Assembly (NCBI GenBank): GCA_947586625.1
Contig: CANPXS010000004.1
Span: forward strand, 1 to 45,087
DNA: 45,087 nucleotides
Direction: 5' to 3'
Origin: an uncultured Clostridia bacterium
Lineage (GTDB): Bacteria; Bacillota; Clostridia; Oscillospirales; CAG-272
Shown here: positions 24,151 to 33,517 of the stretch, one piece after another
Layout: each line of letters starts with the position of its first letter
Position numbering within the stretch: the stretch's first letter is position 1
Made by a program: the position numbers and the translations under genes
The notes under the pieces: model-generated
Database searches by the model: none
Seen by the model: the letters and a program-made list of their open reading frames with translations, nothing else
Told to the model about the DNA's origin: nothing

Positions 24151-24179
24151 ATTATAGCAGAATATCCGTAAAAATGCAA
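24151..24179 (-). promoter_or_regulatory. Promoter of the queuosine-precursor transporter operon
   Basis: Minus strand TTGCAT (24174-24179), 17-base spacer, TGC-TATAAT (-10 at 24151-24156). The leader to ATG 24074 is about 70 nt. Confidence 0.8.
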
Positions 24180-24246
24180 TAGCGCGGGACGACATTTTTC
24201 AGTATAACAGCCGAAGATACAGATGTCTGCTTGTGCATATTGCAAA

Positions 24247-24275
24247 TTGACTTTTTTCGTGAAATGTGGTATAAT
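24247..24275 (+). promoter_or_regulatory. ruvC: Promoter of ruvC and the downstream gene run
   Basis: TTGACT (24247-24252), 17-base spacer, TATAAT (24270-24275); the start is near 24282, with GGAGG before the ATG at 24319. It is the only strong promoter seen before the 12.7-kb co-directional block. Confidence 0.85.
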
Positions 24276-24318
24276 ATAATGATTTTGGCAAGGATGAAAA
24301 AATGATGCGGAGGCGTGT

Positions 24319-24816
24319 ATGATAATACTCGGCGTCGACCCGGGGCTCGCTATCGCCGGGTGGGGCGTTATACAATATGAGCGGACGCGCTTTCGCGTGC
24401 TCGGATACGGTTCGGCGACGACAAAAGCGGGGATGAAGCTCGAAGACAGGCTTTTGTCGCTGCACCGCGATTTCTGCGATATAATCGAGCATTATCACCC
24501 CGACGCGTTCGCGGCGGAGGAGCTTTTTTGGAACACGAATCAGAAAACAGGCATCGCGGTCGCCGAGGCGAGGGGCGTTATAGTCATGACGGCGCGAAAG
24601 TACGGACTTGAACTTAACGAATATACGCCGCTTCAGATAAAGCAGTCGGTGACCGGCTACGGGCGCGCGACGAAGCAACAGATAATCACGATGGTGACGT
24701 CGCTGTTATGCTTGCCCGAGCCGCCGAAGCCTGACGACACTGCCGACGCGCTCGCGGCGGCTATATGCCATGCGAACACGTCGGGCTCGCCGCTGGCACG
24801 TTTTTACAATAACTGA
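24319..24816 (+). CDS. ruvC: Holliday junction resolvase RuvC
   Basis: Endonuclease that resolves Holliday junctions together with RuvAB. At 165 aa it has all four catalytic acids of the family: Asp7 in GVDPG, Glu67 in AAEELFW, and Asp140/Asp143 in PDDTADAL. The motif PLQIKQSVTGYGRATKQQ, a conserved DNA-contact region, is also present. It is slightly short at the C-terminus relative to E. coli (173 aa). No ruvA or ruvB follows; the next gene is a methyltransferase 24 bases on. Assignment is secure. Confidence 0.97.
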   Translation: MIILGVDPGLAIAGWGVIQYERTRFRVLGYGSATTKAGMKLEDRLLSLHRDFCDIIEHYHPDAFAAEELFWNTNQKTGIAVAEARGVIVMTARKYGLELNEYTPLQIKQSVTGYGRATKQQIITMVTSLLCLPEPPKPDDTADALAAAICHANTSGSPLARFYNN

Positions 24817-24840
24817 TACAGAGGATCAAGCTGTAAATAT

Positions 24841-25683
24841 ATGTGGATATCGGATAAATGGAAGGACTATGAGCTGCTCGACTGTTCGGACGGCGAGCGG
24901 CTCGAGAGGTGGGGAAAGTACGTGCTCGTGCGTCCCGACCCGCAGGTGATATGGAAAACGGAGCGCAGACGGCGCGAGTGGACGCACGCAGACGGCGTGT
25001 ATATGCGTTCGGAGCGCGGCGGGGGGAGCTGGCGCGGCAATCTGCCCGACGGATGGGAAATCGGCTACGGAAATCTTCGATTCGGACTTCACCCGATGGG
25101 ATTCAAGCATACGGGACTTTTCCCAGAGCAGGCTGTCAACTGGGACAGGATGCGCGAGCTAATAAGCGGCAGGAGCCGAAAGGTGTCGGTACTCAATCTG
25201 TTCGCGTACACGGGCGGCGCGACGGCGGTGTGCGCGGACGCGGGCGCGTCCGTATGCCACGTTGACGCGTCGCGCGGCATGGTCGCGCAGGCAAAGGAAA
25301 ATCTGCGTCTGTCGGGACTTGAAAACGCACATGTGCGATATATCGTCGACGACTGCAAGAAGTTCGTACAGCGCGAGATTAGGCGCGGCAGCAGATACGA
25401 CGCGATAATCATGGACCCGCCGTCGTACGGACGCGGACCGTCGGGCGAGGTGTGGAAGCTTGAGGACAGCATACATGAGTTTATCGCGCTGTCGTCAAAG
25501 CTTTTGTCGGACACGCCGCTCTTTTTCCTCGTAAATTCGTATACGACGGGACTGTCGCCGCTCTCGATGGAGTATATATTGCGCGTTGAGATAGGGAACG
25601 AGCGCGGCGGTCATCTCGAGTCGGGCGAGCTCGAAACGAAAGGGGCGCTGCCGTGCGGAGCGTCAGCGTGGTGGACGATATGA
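24841..25683 (+). CDS. Class I SAM-dependent rRNA-type methyltransferase (RlmI/RlmK-like, no PUA domain)
   Basis: The 280-aa product carries a RlmI-type catalytic domain: NLFAYTGGAT (motif I), CHVDASRGMVAQAKENLRLSGL, VDDCKKFVQRE and the catalytic strand IIMDPPSYGRGPSGEVWKLED. The N-terminal 80 residues form the small beta subdomain seen before the Rossmann core. The N-terminal PUA RNA-binding domain of E. coli RlmI (396 aa) is absent, so the target may be rRNA or another RNA. The ribosome site is weak. The stop overlaps the start of ecfA1 (ATGA), implying coupling to the transporter genes; no functional link is obvious. Confidence 0.85.
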   Translation: MWISDKWKDYELLDCSDGERLERWGKYVLVRPDPQVIWKTERRRREWTHADGVYMRSERGGGSWRGNLPDGWEIGYGNLRFGLHPMGFKHTGLFPEQAVNWDRMRELISGRSRKVSVLNLFAYTGGATAVCADAGASVCHVDASRGMVAQAKENLRLSGLENAHVRYIVDDCKKFVQREIRRGSRYDAIIMDPPSYGRGPSGEVWKLEDSIHEFIALSSKLLSDTPLFFLVNSYTTGLSPLSMEYILRVEIGNERGGHLESGELETKGALPCGASAWWTI

Positions 25684-26597
25684 TTGAAAATAATGAGAAC
25701 AGCGTTGATATAAAAACTCCGTTTATCGAGGTGCGCGACCTCGCGTTCGCGTATGAGGACGCGGACGGGAGGCGTCACGAGGCGCTTCGCGGCGTATCGC
25801 TGTCGATACCGAAGGGGCAGTTCGTCGCCGTGCTCGGTCACAACGGGAGCGGAAAGTCGACGTTTGCGAAGCTGCTCAATATGATACTTCTGCCAGACAA
25901 GGGCGAGATATACGTTGACGGCGAGCTCGTGTCCTCTCCCGTCGAGCCCGACGAGGACACGATATTCGCGGTCAGGCGCAGGATAGGAATGGTGCATCAG
26001 AATCCCGACAATCAAATTGTTGCATCGGTCGTGGAGGAGGATGTGGCGTTCGGGCCCGAAAATCTCGGCGTTGCGCCGGACGAGATTCGCAGGCGCGTGG
26101 ACGCGTCGCTCGACGCTGTCGGTATGCGCGAGTATGCGCTCGCGACGACGTCGCATCTGTCGGGAGGGCAGAAGCAGCGCGTCGCGGTCGCCGGCGTTAT
26201 AGCGATGCTGCCCGAGTGCATAATATTTGACGAGTCGACGTCGATGCTCGATCCGTCGGGGCGGCGCGACGTGATGAAGACGATACAGTATCTCAACCGT
26301 GAGCGCGGCATCACGATAATACACATAACGCACGATATGTCCGAGGCGGCGCTCGCCGACAGAGTCGTCGTTCTGTCGGACGGAGAGCTGTATCTCGACG
26401 GCACGCCGGATGAGATATTCTCGCGTCCCGACAAGCTGCGCGCTGTCGCGCTCGATGTGCCGCAGAGCGTCTCGCTGCTTCATGAGCTCGCGAAGTCCGT
26501 CGAAGGGTTCCGCGTACCCGACTGCATCAAGGACGCCGAGGAGTGTGCGGAGTATATATCTATGGAATTTGACAGGCTCGGGATTTCGGCTCGGTAA
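25680..26597 (+). CDS. ecfA1: ECF transporter ATPase EcfA1
   Basis: Energises group II ECF vitamin/metal importers with EcfA2 and EcfT; substrate-specific S components are encoded elsewhere. The 305-aa ABC ATPase has Walker A GHNGSGKSTF, Q-loop MVHQNPDNQIVAS (the NPDNQ form typical of EcfA), signature LSGGQKQRV, Walker B CIIFDESTSMLD and H-loop ITHDMSEA. The track start (GTG 25653) is rejected in favour of ATG 25680, which overlaps the upstream stop as ATGA and gives the family N-terminus. No S component gene is in the window. Confidence 0.93.
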   Translation: MIENNENSVDIKTPFIEVRDLAFAYEDADGRRHEALRGVSLSIPKGQFVAVLGHNGSGKSTFAKLLNMILLPDKGEIYVDGELVSSPVEPDEDTIFAVRRRIGMVHQNPDNQIVASVVEEDVAFGPENLGVAPDEIRRRVDASLDAVGMREYALATTSHLSGGQKQRVAVAGVIAMLPECIIFDESTSMLDPSGRRDVMKTIQYLNRERGITIIHITHDMSEAALADRVVVLSDGELYLDGTPDEIFSRPDKLRAVALDVPQSVSLLHELAKSVEGFRVPDCIKDAEECAEYISMEFDRLGISAR

Positions 26598-26658
26598 ATG
26601 TAAGGCTTTTGAAAGGAAACAAGTTGGCTTCTCTTTTCGGGAAGCGTTCGCATACGGA

Positions 26659-27513
26659 ATGTTACAGCTCGAGAACATAACATACACATACGGAGCAAAG
26701 ACGCCGTTTGAAAAACGCGCCGTCGACGGCGTCAGTCTGACGTTCGAGGACGGAAAGATAACGGGGCTTATAGGTCACACGGGATCGGGCAAATCGACGC
26801 TCGTGCAGATGCTGAACGGACTTATAAAGCCCGACAGCGGTCACATATATCTCGACGGGCGCGACATTTGGTCGGAGCCGAAGAAGATGCGGGACGTGAG
26901 GTTTCGCGTCGGACTCGTGATGCAGTACCCGGAGTATCAGCTTTTCGACGAGACGGTGCGCGCCGATATATCGTTCGGTCCGAAAAATATGGGATTGACG
27001 GAGAGCGAAATAGCCGAGAGAGTAGCGGAGGCGGCGACGTTTGCGGGAGTCGACGAGTCGCTGCTCGACAAGTCACCGTTCGACCTGTCGGGCGGGCAGA
27101 AGCGGCGCGCCGCCGTTGCCGGAGTCATGGCGATGCGTCCGAGCACGCTCGTGCTCGACGAGCCTGCCGCCGGTCTTGACCCGGCGGGGCGCGATTCGAT
27201 CTTGTCCGGCATACGCGGTTACTGCGAAAGCACGGGCGCGACGGTTATAATCGTGTCGCACAGCATGGAGGATATGGCGGTGTGGTGCGACAACGTAGCC
27301 GTTTTAGCTGACGGAAAGCTTTGCATGACGGGCACGCGCGAGGAGGTATTCATGCGCCGTGACGAGCTCGTTGCGGTCGGTCTCGGCGTACCGATGATAA
27401 CGGACATCGCGTATGCGCTCATGCGCCGCGGCTTTACGCTCGGCGGCGACATTTACACTGTCGCGGGAGTTGCAAAGTCACTCTCTGCTGCGGGAGGTGG
27501 ACGCCATGCGTGA
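26659..27513 (+). CDS. ecfA2: ECF transporter ATPase EcfA2
   Basis: Second ATPase of the ECF module (284 aa). Walker A GHTGSGKSTL, Q-loop MQYPEYQLFDETV (the QYPEYQLF form typical of EcfA2), signature LSGGQKRR, Walker B LVLDEPAAGLDP and H-loop VSHSMED are intact. The track ORF starts at 26410, overlapping ecfA1 by 188 bases; ATG 26659 gives MLQLENITYTYGAKTPFEKRA, the expected N-terminus. The ribosome site is unclear: AAAGGA is about 50 bases upstream, with only weak purines nearer. It overlaps ecfT by 8 bases. Confidence 0.93.
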   Translation: MLQLENITYTYGAKTPFEKRAVDGVSLTFEDGKITGLIGHTGSGKSTLVQMLNGLIKPDSGHIYLDGRDIWSEPKKMRDVRFRVGLVMQYPEYQLFDETVRADISFGPKNMGLTESEIAERVAEAATFAGVDESLLDKSPFDLSGGQKRRAAVAGVMAMRPSTLVLDEPAAGLDPAGRDSILSGIRGYCESTGATVIIVSHSMEDMAVWCDNVAVLADGKLCMTGTREEVFMRRDELVAVGLGVPMITDIAYALMRRGFTLGGDIYTVAGVAKSLSAAGGGRHA

Positions 27514-28327
27514 CATAACGCTCGGACAATATTTCCCCGGCAATTCGGCGCTTCACAAGATGGACCCGCGCGCAAAGCTGATTTTGACTGTGATTTTCAT
27601 CGTTGTGATATTTGTCGCAAGGTCCGTGTCGGCGCTGCTGCTCCTTTCCGCAGTTACGATAGGGATGATGTGCTCGACGGGAATATCGCCGCGCGTGTAT
27701 CTGCGCGGCATAAAGCCGATAATGTTCGTCATCGTATTCACGACGATACTGAATCTGTTCATGACGCGGGGCGACGAACTGCTTTTCGAATGGGGAATAA
27801 TACACATATACCGCGATGGCGTCAACAACGCGATACTGATGGTCGTGCGTATAACGCTTCTCGTGCTCGGAAGCTGTGTGTTTTTGTCGTATACGACATC
27901 TCCCATATCGCTGACGGACGGACTCGAGTCGCTGCTTCGTCCGCTCTCGAAGATACACGTTCCCGTACATGAGTTTTCGATGATAATGACGATCGCGCTT
28001 CGTTTCATACCGACTTTGATAGAGGAAACGGACAAGATAATGTCGGCGCAGAAGGCGAGGGGCGCGGACTTTTCGTCGGGCGGGCTCATCAAGCGCGCGA
28101 AGGCGCTCCTGCCCGTTCTGATACCGCTGTTCGTTTCCGCGTTCAAGCGCGCCGACGAGCTCGCTGTCGCGATGGAGTGCAGATGCTATCGCGGCGGAGA
28201 GGGCAGGACGCGTATGAAGGTGCTGCGATATCACGCCCGCGACGGCGTGATGCTCGGCATAATGGCGCTGACTGTCGCGGCGGTCGTCATAGCGAACATA
28301 TACGTGCCGATATACAGGCTCAGATGA
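27506..28327 (+). CDS. ecfT: ECF transporter transmembrane component EcfT
   Basis: Scaffold membrane protein that couples EcfA1/A2 to interchangeable substrate-binding S subunits. The 273-aa product begins MRDITLGQYFPGNSALHKMDPRAKL, the standard EcfT N-terminus, has about five or six membrane helices, and carries the coupling-helix motifs QKARGADF and MECRCYRGG. ATG 27506 sits behind GGGAGGTGG and overlaps the ecfA2 stop; the track start (27413) is inside ecfA2. truA follows after one base. The A1-A2-T-truA order is common in Firmicutes. Confidence 0.95.
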   Translation: MRDITLGQYFPGNSALHKMDPRAKLILTVIFIVVIFVARSVSALLLLSAVTIGMMCSTGISPRVYLRGIKPIMFVIVFTTILNLFMTRGDELLFEWGIIHIYRDGVNNAILMVVRITLLVLGSCVFLSYTTSPISLTDGLESLLRPLSKIHVPVHEFSMIMTIALRFIPTLIEETDKIMSAQKARGADFSSGGLIKRAKALLPVLIPLFVSAFKRADELAVAMECRCYRGGEGRTRMKVLRYHARDGVMLGIMALTVAAVVIANIYVPIYRLR

Positions 28328-28328
28328 T

Positions 28329-29081
28329 ATGAAGCTTCAGCTTATACTCGCATATGACGGCGCGCGGTACTGCGGCTGGCAGTCGCAGAGGCGCGGAGAC
28401 AGCGTGCAGGAGGCGGTCACGTCCGCATCGTCGGAGCTTTACGGCAGGCAGTGCCTCGTCACGGGGTGCAGCCGCACCGACAGCGGCGTTCATGCACGCG
28501 CGTATTCGTGTACGGTAGAGTTTACGGACGGCGATATATGCGGCGTCATACCGACTGAGTCGGTGCCGCGCGCGCTCAATGCGCGTCTGCCCGACGATAT
28601 TGCCGTGTCGTCGGCGTTTGCGGTCAGCGACGGATTCCATCCGCGCTACGACGTCAAATCAAAGACATACGAGTATGTCATGTACGACTCGCCGGAGCGT
28701 TCGCCGTTTTATGCAGGCAGAGCGTATCACATACGCAGTCTCGACGGTGATACGCTCGCGCGCATGTTGGCGGCAGCCGGTGCCATGACGGGCAGACGCG
28801 ATTTTGCCGTGTTCATGGCGAGCGGGTCGAAGATAAAGGATACGGTGCGCGAGGTCTATGAATGTGACGTGCGGCGCGAGAGTGATCTTGTGATATTCCG
28901 CGTTTCCGCGGACGGGTTTTTATATAAAATGGTGCGTACGATGGCGGGTACGGCGCTCGCCGCCGCGTACGGGCGAATCGAGCCCGGCGATATCGGCGAT
29001 ATCATTGAGTCGGGGAACAGAGGACGCGTCGGCGCGACGCTGCCGCCCGAGGGGCTTTATCTGTGCCGCGTAGATTATTGA
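28329..29081 (+). CDS. truA: tRNA pseudouridine(38-40) synthase TruA
   Basis: Isomerises uridines at positions 38-40 of the tRNA anticodon arm. The 250-aa product has the catalytic Asp51 in GCSRTDSGVHARA, the N-terminal AYDGARYCGWQSQ motif, and the motif DFAVFMASGSKIKDTVREV, with YKMVRTMAGTAL near the C-terminus. It starts one base after ecfT and is clearly in the same transcript. Length and motifs are normal. Confidence 0.97.
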   Translation: MKLQLILAYDGARYCGWQSQRRGDSVQEAVTSASSELYGRQCLVTGCSRTDSGVHARAYSCTVEFTDGDICGVIPTESVPRALNARLPDDIAVSSAFAVSDGFHPRYDVKSKTYEYVMYDSPERSPFYAGRAYHIRSLDGDTLARMLAAAGAMTGRRDFAVFMASGSKIKDTVREVYECDVRRESDLVIFRVSADGFLYKMVRTMAGTALAAAYGRIEPGDIGDIIESGNRGRVGATLPPEGLYLCRVDY

Positions 29082-29149
29082 GTTTTAGATACGGTTTTCC
29101 ATTGAAAAAAATAAAATAGCGCTCGGATTTCTGACGGGAGGAGGACGCG

Positions 29150-30433
29150 ATGGCAAAAAAGCTGAATAATGCAAACAGTCAAAACGCGATGCGCGTCCGT
29201 CGGGAGGAGTATTCCGATATCCCGGTCGAGATTCCTGCGGACGGCGTCGCCGAAAAGAACAAATATTATATTGCCGTGTCTCGCAGGTACAAGCTCGCGA
29301 GGCTGTCGGCGCTTGCGCTGTTTCTGCTCTATGTGCTTTTTATGCTCGCGACCCGAAGCGAGGATTTGACCGTTGCCAATTTCCAGTATCTGATGCGTGA
29401 CATAAATCTCAGCTCGGAGGGCGGCGAGGCGTTTTCGGGCGTGTCGTATTCGGCGGAGCCGATACAGAGGTTTGCGTTTTACCGCGATGAGCTTGCATAT
29501 GTCACGGGGCGCGGCGTAAGTTTCTACGCGCCGACGGGCAGCGTCGGTCTTGCGGCGGAGCTTTCGTATGAGAATCCGGCGGTCGTTGTGACAGAGCAGT
29601 ATATTATGATATACGATATCGGCGGGGAATCGTTCTCGGTCTACAACTCGTTTTCGGAGCTTTGCCGCGGCGAGACGGAGTTCCCAATAGTGGCGGGCGA
29701 CATATCTAAGACGGGTTCGCTCGTATTTGTCGCGCAGGGACGCGAGTACCGCTCTACGGTGTATCTCTACAACAAGGATTTCGAGCTTCAGACGAAGTAC
29801 AGCAAGAGCGATTACGTTTCGGATGCGGCGATATCGGCGGACGGCAAGCGTCTTGCGATGACGTCGTTCGGCGCGGAGGGCGGCGAGTTTTACACCGATT
29901 TGTATATTTACGAGCCGGGGACGGACGATCCGCTGTCGGTAAAACGGTTCCCCGGTGAGTATCCGCTGCTTATAGAAGATATGGGCGACGGCTTCTGCAT
30001 AATGACGACTGAAAACGTATACTGCCTCGATGCGAATGGCGCGGAGTTCGGCAGGTACGCGCACGGCGGCACTGTCGACACGGCGGCGATATCGGACGAT
30101 CATATCGCGCTCTTGTTGCCGGAAAATACTCTCGGGAGCGAAAACCGCGTCATAATACTTGACGGGAGCGCCGCTGTTTGTTACAATGCAGTTATAGAGG
30201 AAAAAACGGTCGATATGACGCTGTCGCATGACGGTCACTGCGCGATACTGACGTCGGGACACGGGATACTGATCGACATAGGCGCGGGGACGTCGTCGTC
30301 GCGTGTGATCGAATCGTCGGCGAAGAAGCTTTTCGCCACAGGCGGGAGCACGGTGCTGCTCTGCACGTCGTCGTCGGCGAGGACGATAGATTTTTTCGAG
30401 GCTCATTCGGTTGATACGGAGGAAAATAAATGA
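29150..30433 (+). CDS. Membrane-anchored beta-propeller-like protein (DUF5711-like)
   Basis: The 427-aa product has a cytoplasmic N-terminal tail of about 45 residues, one membrane helix (about 48-66) and a large extracytoplasmic domain. The domain carries repeating short beta blades (for example FAFYRDELAYVTGRGVSFY, VSDAAISADGKRLAMTSFG, MTLSHDGHCAILTSG), resembling a PQQ/WD-like propeller. The overall plan matches the clostridial DUF5711 family, of unknown function. It has GGAGGAGG before the ATG. Its last codons overlap the cvpA-like start (ATGA), so the two are coupled. Role unknown; a scaffold or sensor at the cell surface is an inference. Confidence 0.75.
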   Translation: MAKKLNNANSQNAMRVRREEYSDIPVEIPADGVAEKNKYYIAVSRRYKLARLSALALFLLYVLFMLATRSEDLTVANFQYLMRDINLSSEGGEAFSGVSYSAEPIQRFAFYRDELAYVTGRGVSFYAPTGSVGLAAELSYENPAVVVTEQYIMIYDIGGESFSVYNSFSELCRGETEFPIVAGDISKTGSLVFVAQGREYRSTVYLYNKDFELQTKYSKSDYVSDAAISADGKRLAMTSFGAEGGEFYTDLYIYEPGTDDPLSVKRFPGEYPLLIEDMGDGFCIMTTENVYCLDANGAEFGRYAHGGTVDTAAISDDHIALLLPENTLGSENRVIILDGSAAVCYNAVIEEKTVDMTLSHDGHCAILTSGHGILIDIGAGTSSSRVIESSAKKLFATGGSTVLLCTSSSARTIDFFEAHSVDTEENK

Positions 30434-31164
30434 GCGCGTTTTTTGATTTATTTATACTTGTCGTTATTGCGATATCGGTCATAAGCGGCTGGCGGCGCGG
30501 TTTTGTTAAGTCGATCATGGGGCTTGCGTCGTCCGTTCTCTCGTATTTTGCCGCGATATATTTTACGCCGTATCTGAGCTCGTTCATATGCGAACACTAT
30601 GTACTCGGAGCGCTGTCGAGCGAGGTCGGCGAGACGCTGTCGTCGCTGTTGTGGATACCGAGCGGCGAGGCGCGCTCGACGATGCAGCTCTTCGGCGATA
30701 TGCCGGACGCGCTCTCGTCGATACTTGAGCGTTTCGGTACGGATGCAGGCGAGTTTACGTCGCGATTCATGTCCGACCTTCCTGCGACGGACGAGCTTGT
30801 CGGCAAAATGTCGGACTTCATTGTTCGCTCGACCGCGCAGATGATATCGTCGGCGATATCGTTTGCGGTGATATTCATTACGGCGTCTGTCGCGCTCACG
30901 ATAATCACGGCGATTATCGGCTTTGTGTGTGAGCTGCCGGTGCTTCATCAGCTCGACGAGTTCTTCGGCCTTTTGTTCGGAATCGTGAGCGCGCTCGTGT
31001 ACGCGGTCGTTTTGAGCATCGTGTTTGTGCATCTCGCGTCGGCGCTTTCGGTGTTCGACCCGTCGATGTTCTCGAAGGATATGATAGACAGTACGTATCT
31101 TGTAAAATTCTTCTCCGGCTTCCGATTGGAAATGCTGACGGAGCTTCTGTCATATAAAGGCTGA
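30430..31164 (+). CDS. CvpA family membrane protein
   Basis: The 244-aa product begins with the CvpA pattern FFDLFILVVIAISVISGWRRGFVKSIMG, including the Trp-Arg-Arg-Gly turn after the first membrane helix. Further membrane segments lie at about 30-48, 135-165 and 175-205. The family was named for colicin V production in E. coli, but its general role is unclear; envelope or stress functions are proposed. It is translationally coupled (4-base overlap) to the propeller protein and lies 34 bases before the Clp ATPase gene. Confidence 0.85.
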   Translation: MSAFFDLFILVVIAISVISGWRRGFVKSIMGLASSVLSYFAAIYFTPYLSSFICEHYVLGALSSEVGETLSSLLWIPSGEARSTMQLFGDMPDALSSILERFGTDAGEFTSRFMSDLPATDELVGKMSDFIVRSTAQMISSAISFAVIFITASVALTIITAIIGFVCELPVLHQLDEFFGLLFGIVSALVYAVVLSIVFVHLASALSVFDPSMFSKDMIDSTYLVKFFSGFRLEMLTELLSYKG

Positions 31165-31198
31165 ATACGAGGTACAATTAAAAAGAGGTAACTGTTAG

Positions 31199-33511
31199 AT
31201 GGAAATGTGTTCAAGATGCCACAAGCGCATAGCGGTGGTTTTCATAACTAAAATAGAGGGCGGGGAGACTAAAAACGAGGGACTTTGCCTCAAATGTGCG
31301 AAGCAGCTCGGGCTCAAGCCCGTCGACGACATACTGTCCAACATGGGTATATCCGAGGACGACGTTGAGCGGCTGTCGGAGGATATGGAGAATATGCTGC
31401 CCGTAAACAATGACGACACCGAGGACGCGGGCGCGCCGCCCATCGACATTCCGCGTCTGTTCCGCACGAACATGATGATGCAGCGCGACGGCAAGGGCCG
31501 CGACGCGGGAGAGGGCAAGGAAACGCGCGGCAAGTCGGGCAAGGACGAGTCAAAGGGACGTGCGCAGAAGCGCAAGTTCCTCGATGTGTTTACGAAAAAT
31601 CTCACCGCAGAGGCGGCGAACGGTCGTCTTGACAGGATAGTCGGGCGAGACAGGGAGCTTGCGCGCGTCATACAGATACTGTGCCGCAGGCAGAAGAACA
31701 ATCCGTGTCTTATAGGTGAACCGGGAGTCGGCAAGACGGCGATCGCGGAGGCATTGGCGCAGCGGGTCGCCGACGGCGACGTGCCGTACAAGCTGAAGGG
31801 CGTCGAGGTGCAGCTCGTCGATTTGACGGCGCTTGTCGCGGGGACGCAGTTCCGCGGTCAGTTCGAGTCGCGAGTGCTCGGTCTGCTCGGCGAAGTCAAG
31901 GCGGCGGGAAATGTGATACTCGTCATAGACGAGGTACACAATATAGTCGGCGCGGGCGAGGCCGAGGGCAGCATGAACGCGGCTAACATATTAAAGCCTG
32001 CGCTGTCGCGCGGCGAGATACAGGTCATCGGCGCGACGACGATGACGGAGTACCGCAAGTATATAGAAAAGGACACGGCGCTCGAACGCCGCTTCCAGCC
32101 GGTGACGGTCAACGAGCCGTCGGTCGCGGAGTCAATGGAGATACTGCGCGGCATAAAGCATTACTATGAAGAATTCCACGGTATAAAGATACCGGAATAT
32201 ATAGTCGAGCGAGCAGTTTTGATGAGCGAGCGCTACATCACGGACCGTTATCTGCCGGATAAGGCTATCGACCTAATTGACGAGGCGGCGTCGCATGTGT
32301 CGCTGTCGGCGGACGCTATAAACGCGCGTCTTGCAGCCATGGACGAGTTGAAGCGCGTGAACGAAGAGTATGCGCGGCTCGAAAACGAACCGACGCCGGA
32401 CGAGGAGTCCGACAAGCGGTATGCGCAGCTTGCGGAACTCAAAAGCGAGCAGCTCCGTCTCGAGGGCAATATAGCGGCGCTTACGACGAGATGTGAAACG
32501 GTCGAAATGACGGTGTCCGATCTTGCGGAGGTCGTCGAGATATGGACAGGTATACCAGCGACAGATATAAAAGCGGACGAATTTGACCGTCTTGCGACGC
32601 TCGAGGAGCGTCTGCGCTCGCGCATAGTCGGTCAGGATGCTGCAGTCGCCGCCGTGTCGCGCGCGATAAGACGCAGCCGTGCGGGTGTCGGCTATAAGCG
32701 CAAGCCCGTGTCATTCATATTTGCGGGCCCGACGGGCGTCGGAAAGACGGAACTCGTCAAAACGCTTGCGAACGATCTGTTCAGCTCGCCCGAGACGCTG
32801 ATACGTCTCGATATGACCGAGTTCATGGAAAAGCATTCGGTGTCGCGCATAATAGGTTCGCCTCCGGGCTATGTCGGCTACGACGAAGCGGGGCAGCTCA
32901 CGGAGAAGATACGCCGCAGCCCGTATTCGGTCGTGCTGTTTGACGAGATCGAAAAGGCGCATCCCGACGTATTAAACATACTTTTGCAGATACTTGACGA
33001 CGGGCAGATCACGGACGCGCACGGCAAACGCGTCGATTTTGCGAATACAGTTATAATAATGACGACGAACGCGGGCTCCAATTTCTCGTCGAACACGGCG
33101 GGATTCTCGGTCGGAGTCGGCGCTATGTCGGAGGATAAGACGACTAAGGCGCTGTCGGAGTTTTTGCGTCCCGAATTTATCAACCGCGTTGACGAGGTGG
33201 TGACGTTCAGGTCACTGTCGGAGGAAGATTTTGTCGGTATCGCGCGCATTATGACGGGCGACTTGTCGGCGGCGATGGCGGAGCGCGGGATAACGCTCAC
33301 GTTTACGGATGCGGCGCTGGCGGTTATCGCGCACGGTTCGTATTCGCAGAAGTTCGGCGCACGCAGCATGAGGCGTTATATCCAGACGCACGTCGAGGAC
33401 GCGCTCGCGACCGAGATAATAAACGCGAGGGAAAACAGGATTACGAGCGCCGCCGTCGATGCGGACGCGTCCGGCACAGGTCTTTCGCTGTGCGCGGTCG
33501 GCGTACACTGA
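31199..33511 (+). CDS. ClpE-like AAA+ unfoldase with N-terminal zinc finger
   Basis: Hsp100/Clp ATPase that unfolds proteins for ClpP or for remodelling. The 770-aa product opens with a C4 zinc finger (Cys4, Cys7, Cys30, Cys33), as in ClpE, followed by an acidic/basic linker (about 55-120) instead of the ClpC N-domain repeats. AAA1 has Walker [10 protein letters not shown] and Walker [12 protein letters not shown] short coiled-coil middle segment (about 385-430) and AAA2 with GPTGVGKTE and [12 protein letters not shown] follow. The ClpP-contact loop region reads AGF (NTAGFSVG), near the VGF/LGF forms. It is 6 bases upstream of the pseudo-P-type ATPase gene. No CtsR or McsAB is nearby, so it is not in the usual heat-shock operon. 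Confidence 0.9.
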   Translation: MEMCSRCHKRIAVVFITKIEGGETKNEGLCLKCAKQLGLKPVDDILSNMGISEDDVERLSEDMENMLPVNNDDTEDAGAPPIDIPRLFRTNMMMQRDGKGRDAGEGKETRGKSGKDESKGRAQKRKFLDVFTKNLTAEAANGRLDRIVGRDRELARVIQILCRRQKNNPCLIGEPGVGKTAIAEALAQRVADGDVPYKLKGVEVQLVDLTALVAGTQFRGQFESRVLGLLGEVKAAGNVILVIDEVHNIVGAGEAEGSMNAANILKPALSRGEIQVIGATTMTEYRKYIEKDTALERRFQPVTVNEPSVAESMEILRGIKHYYEEFHGIKIPEYIVERAVLMSERYITDRYLPDKAIDLIDEAASHVSLSADAINARLAAMDELKRVNEEYARLENEPTPDEESDKRYAQLAELKSEQLRLEGNIAALTTRCETVEMTVSDLAEVVEIWTGIPATDIKADEFDRLATLEERLRSRIVGQDAAVAAVSRAIRRSRAGVGYKRKPVSFIFAGPTGVGKTELVKTLANDLFSSPETLIRLDMTEFMEKHSVSRIIGSPPGYVGYDEAGQLTEKIRRSPYSVVLFDEIEKAHPDVLNILLQILDDGQITDAHGKRVDFANTVIIMTTNAGSNFSSNTAGFSVGVGAMSEDKTTKALSEFLRPEFINRVDEVVTFRSLSEEDFVGIARIMTGDLSAAMAERGITLTFTDAALAVIAHGSYSQKFGARSMRRYIQTHVEDALATEIINARENRITSAAVDADASGTGLSLCAVGVH

Positions 33512-33517
33512 GCATAA

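Noticed and set aside
25611-26687. 358-aa minus-strand ORF opposite ecfA1
   Set aside because: Shadow of a clear ABC ATPase gene.
29075-30406. 443-aa minus-strand ORF opposite the DUF5711-like gene
   Set aside because: Arg-rich shadow; the plus-strand ORF has a ribosome site, membrane helix and coupled neighbour.
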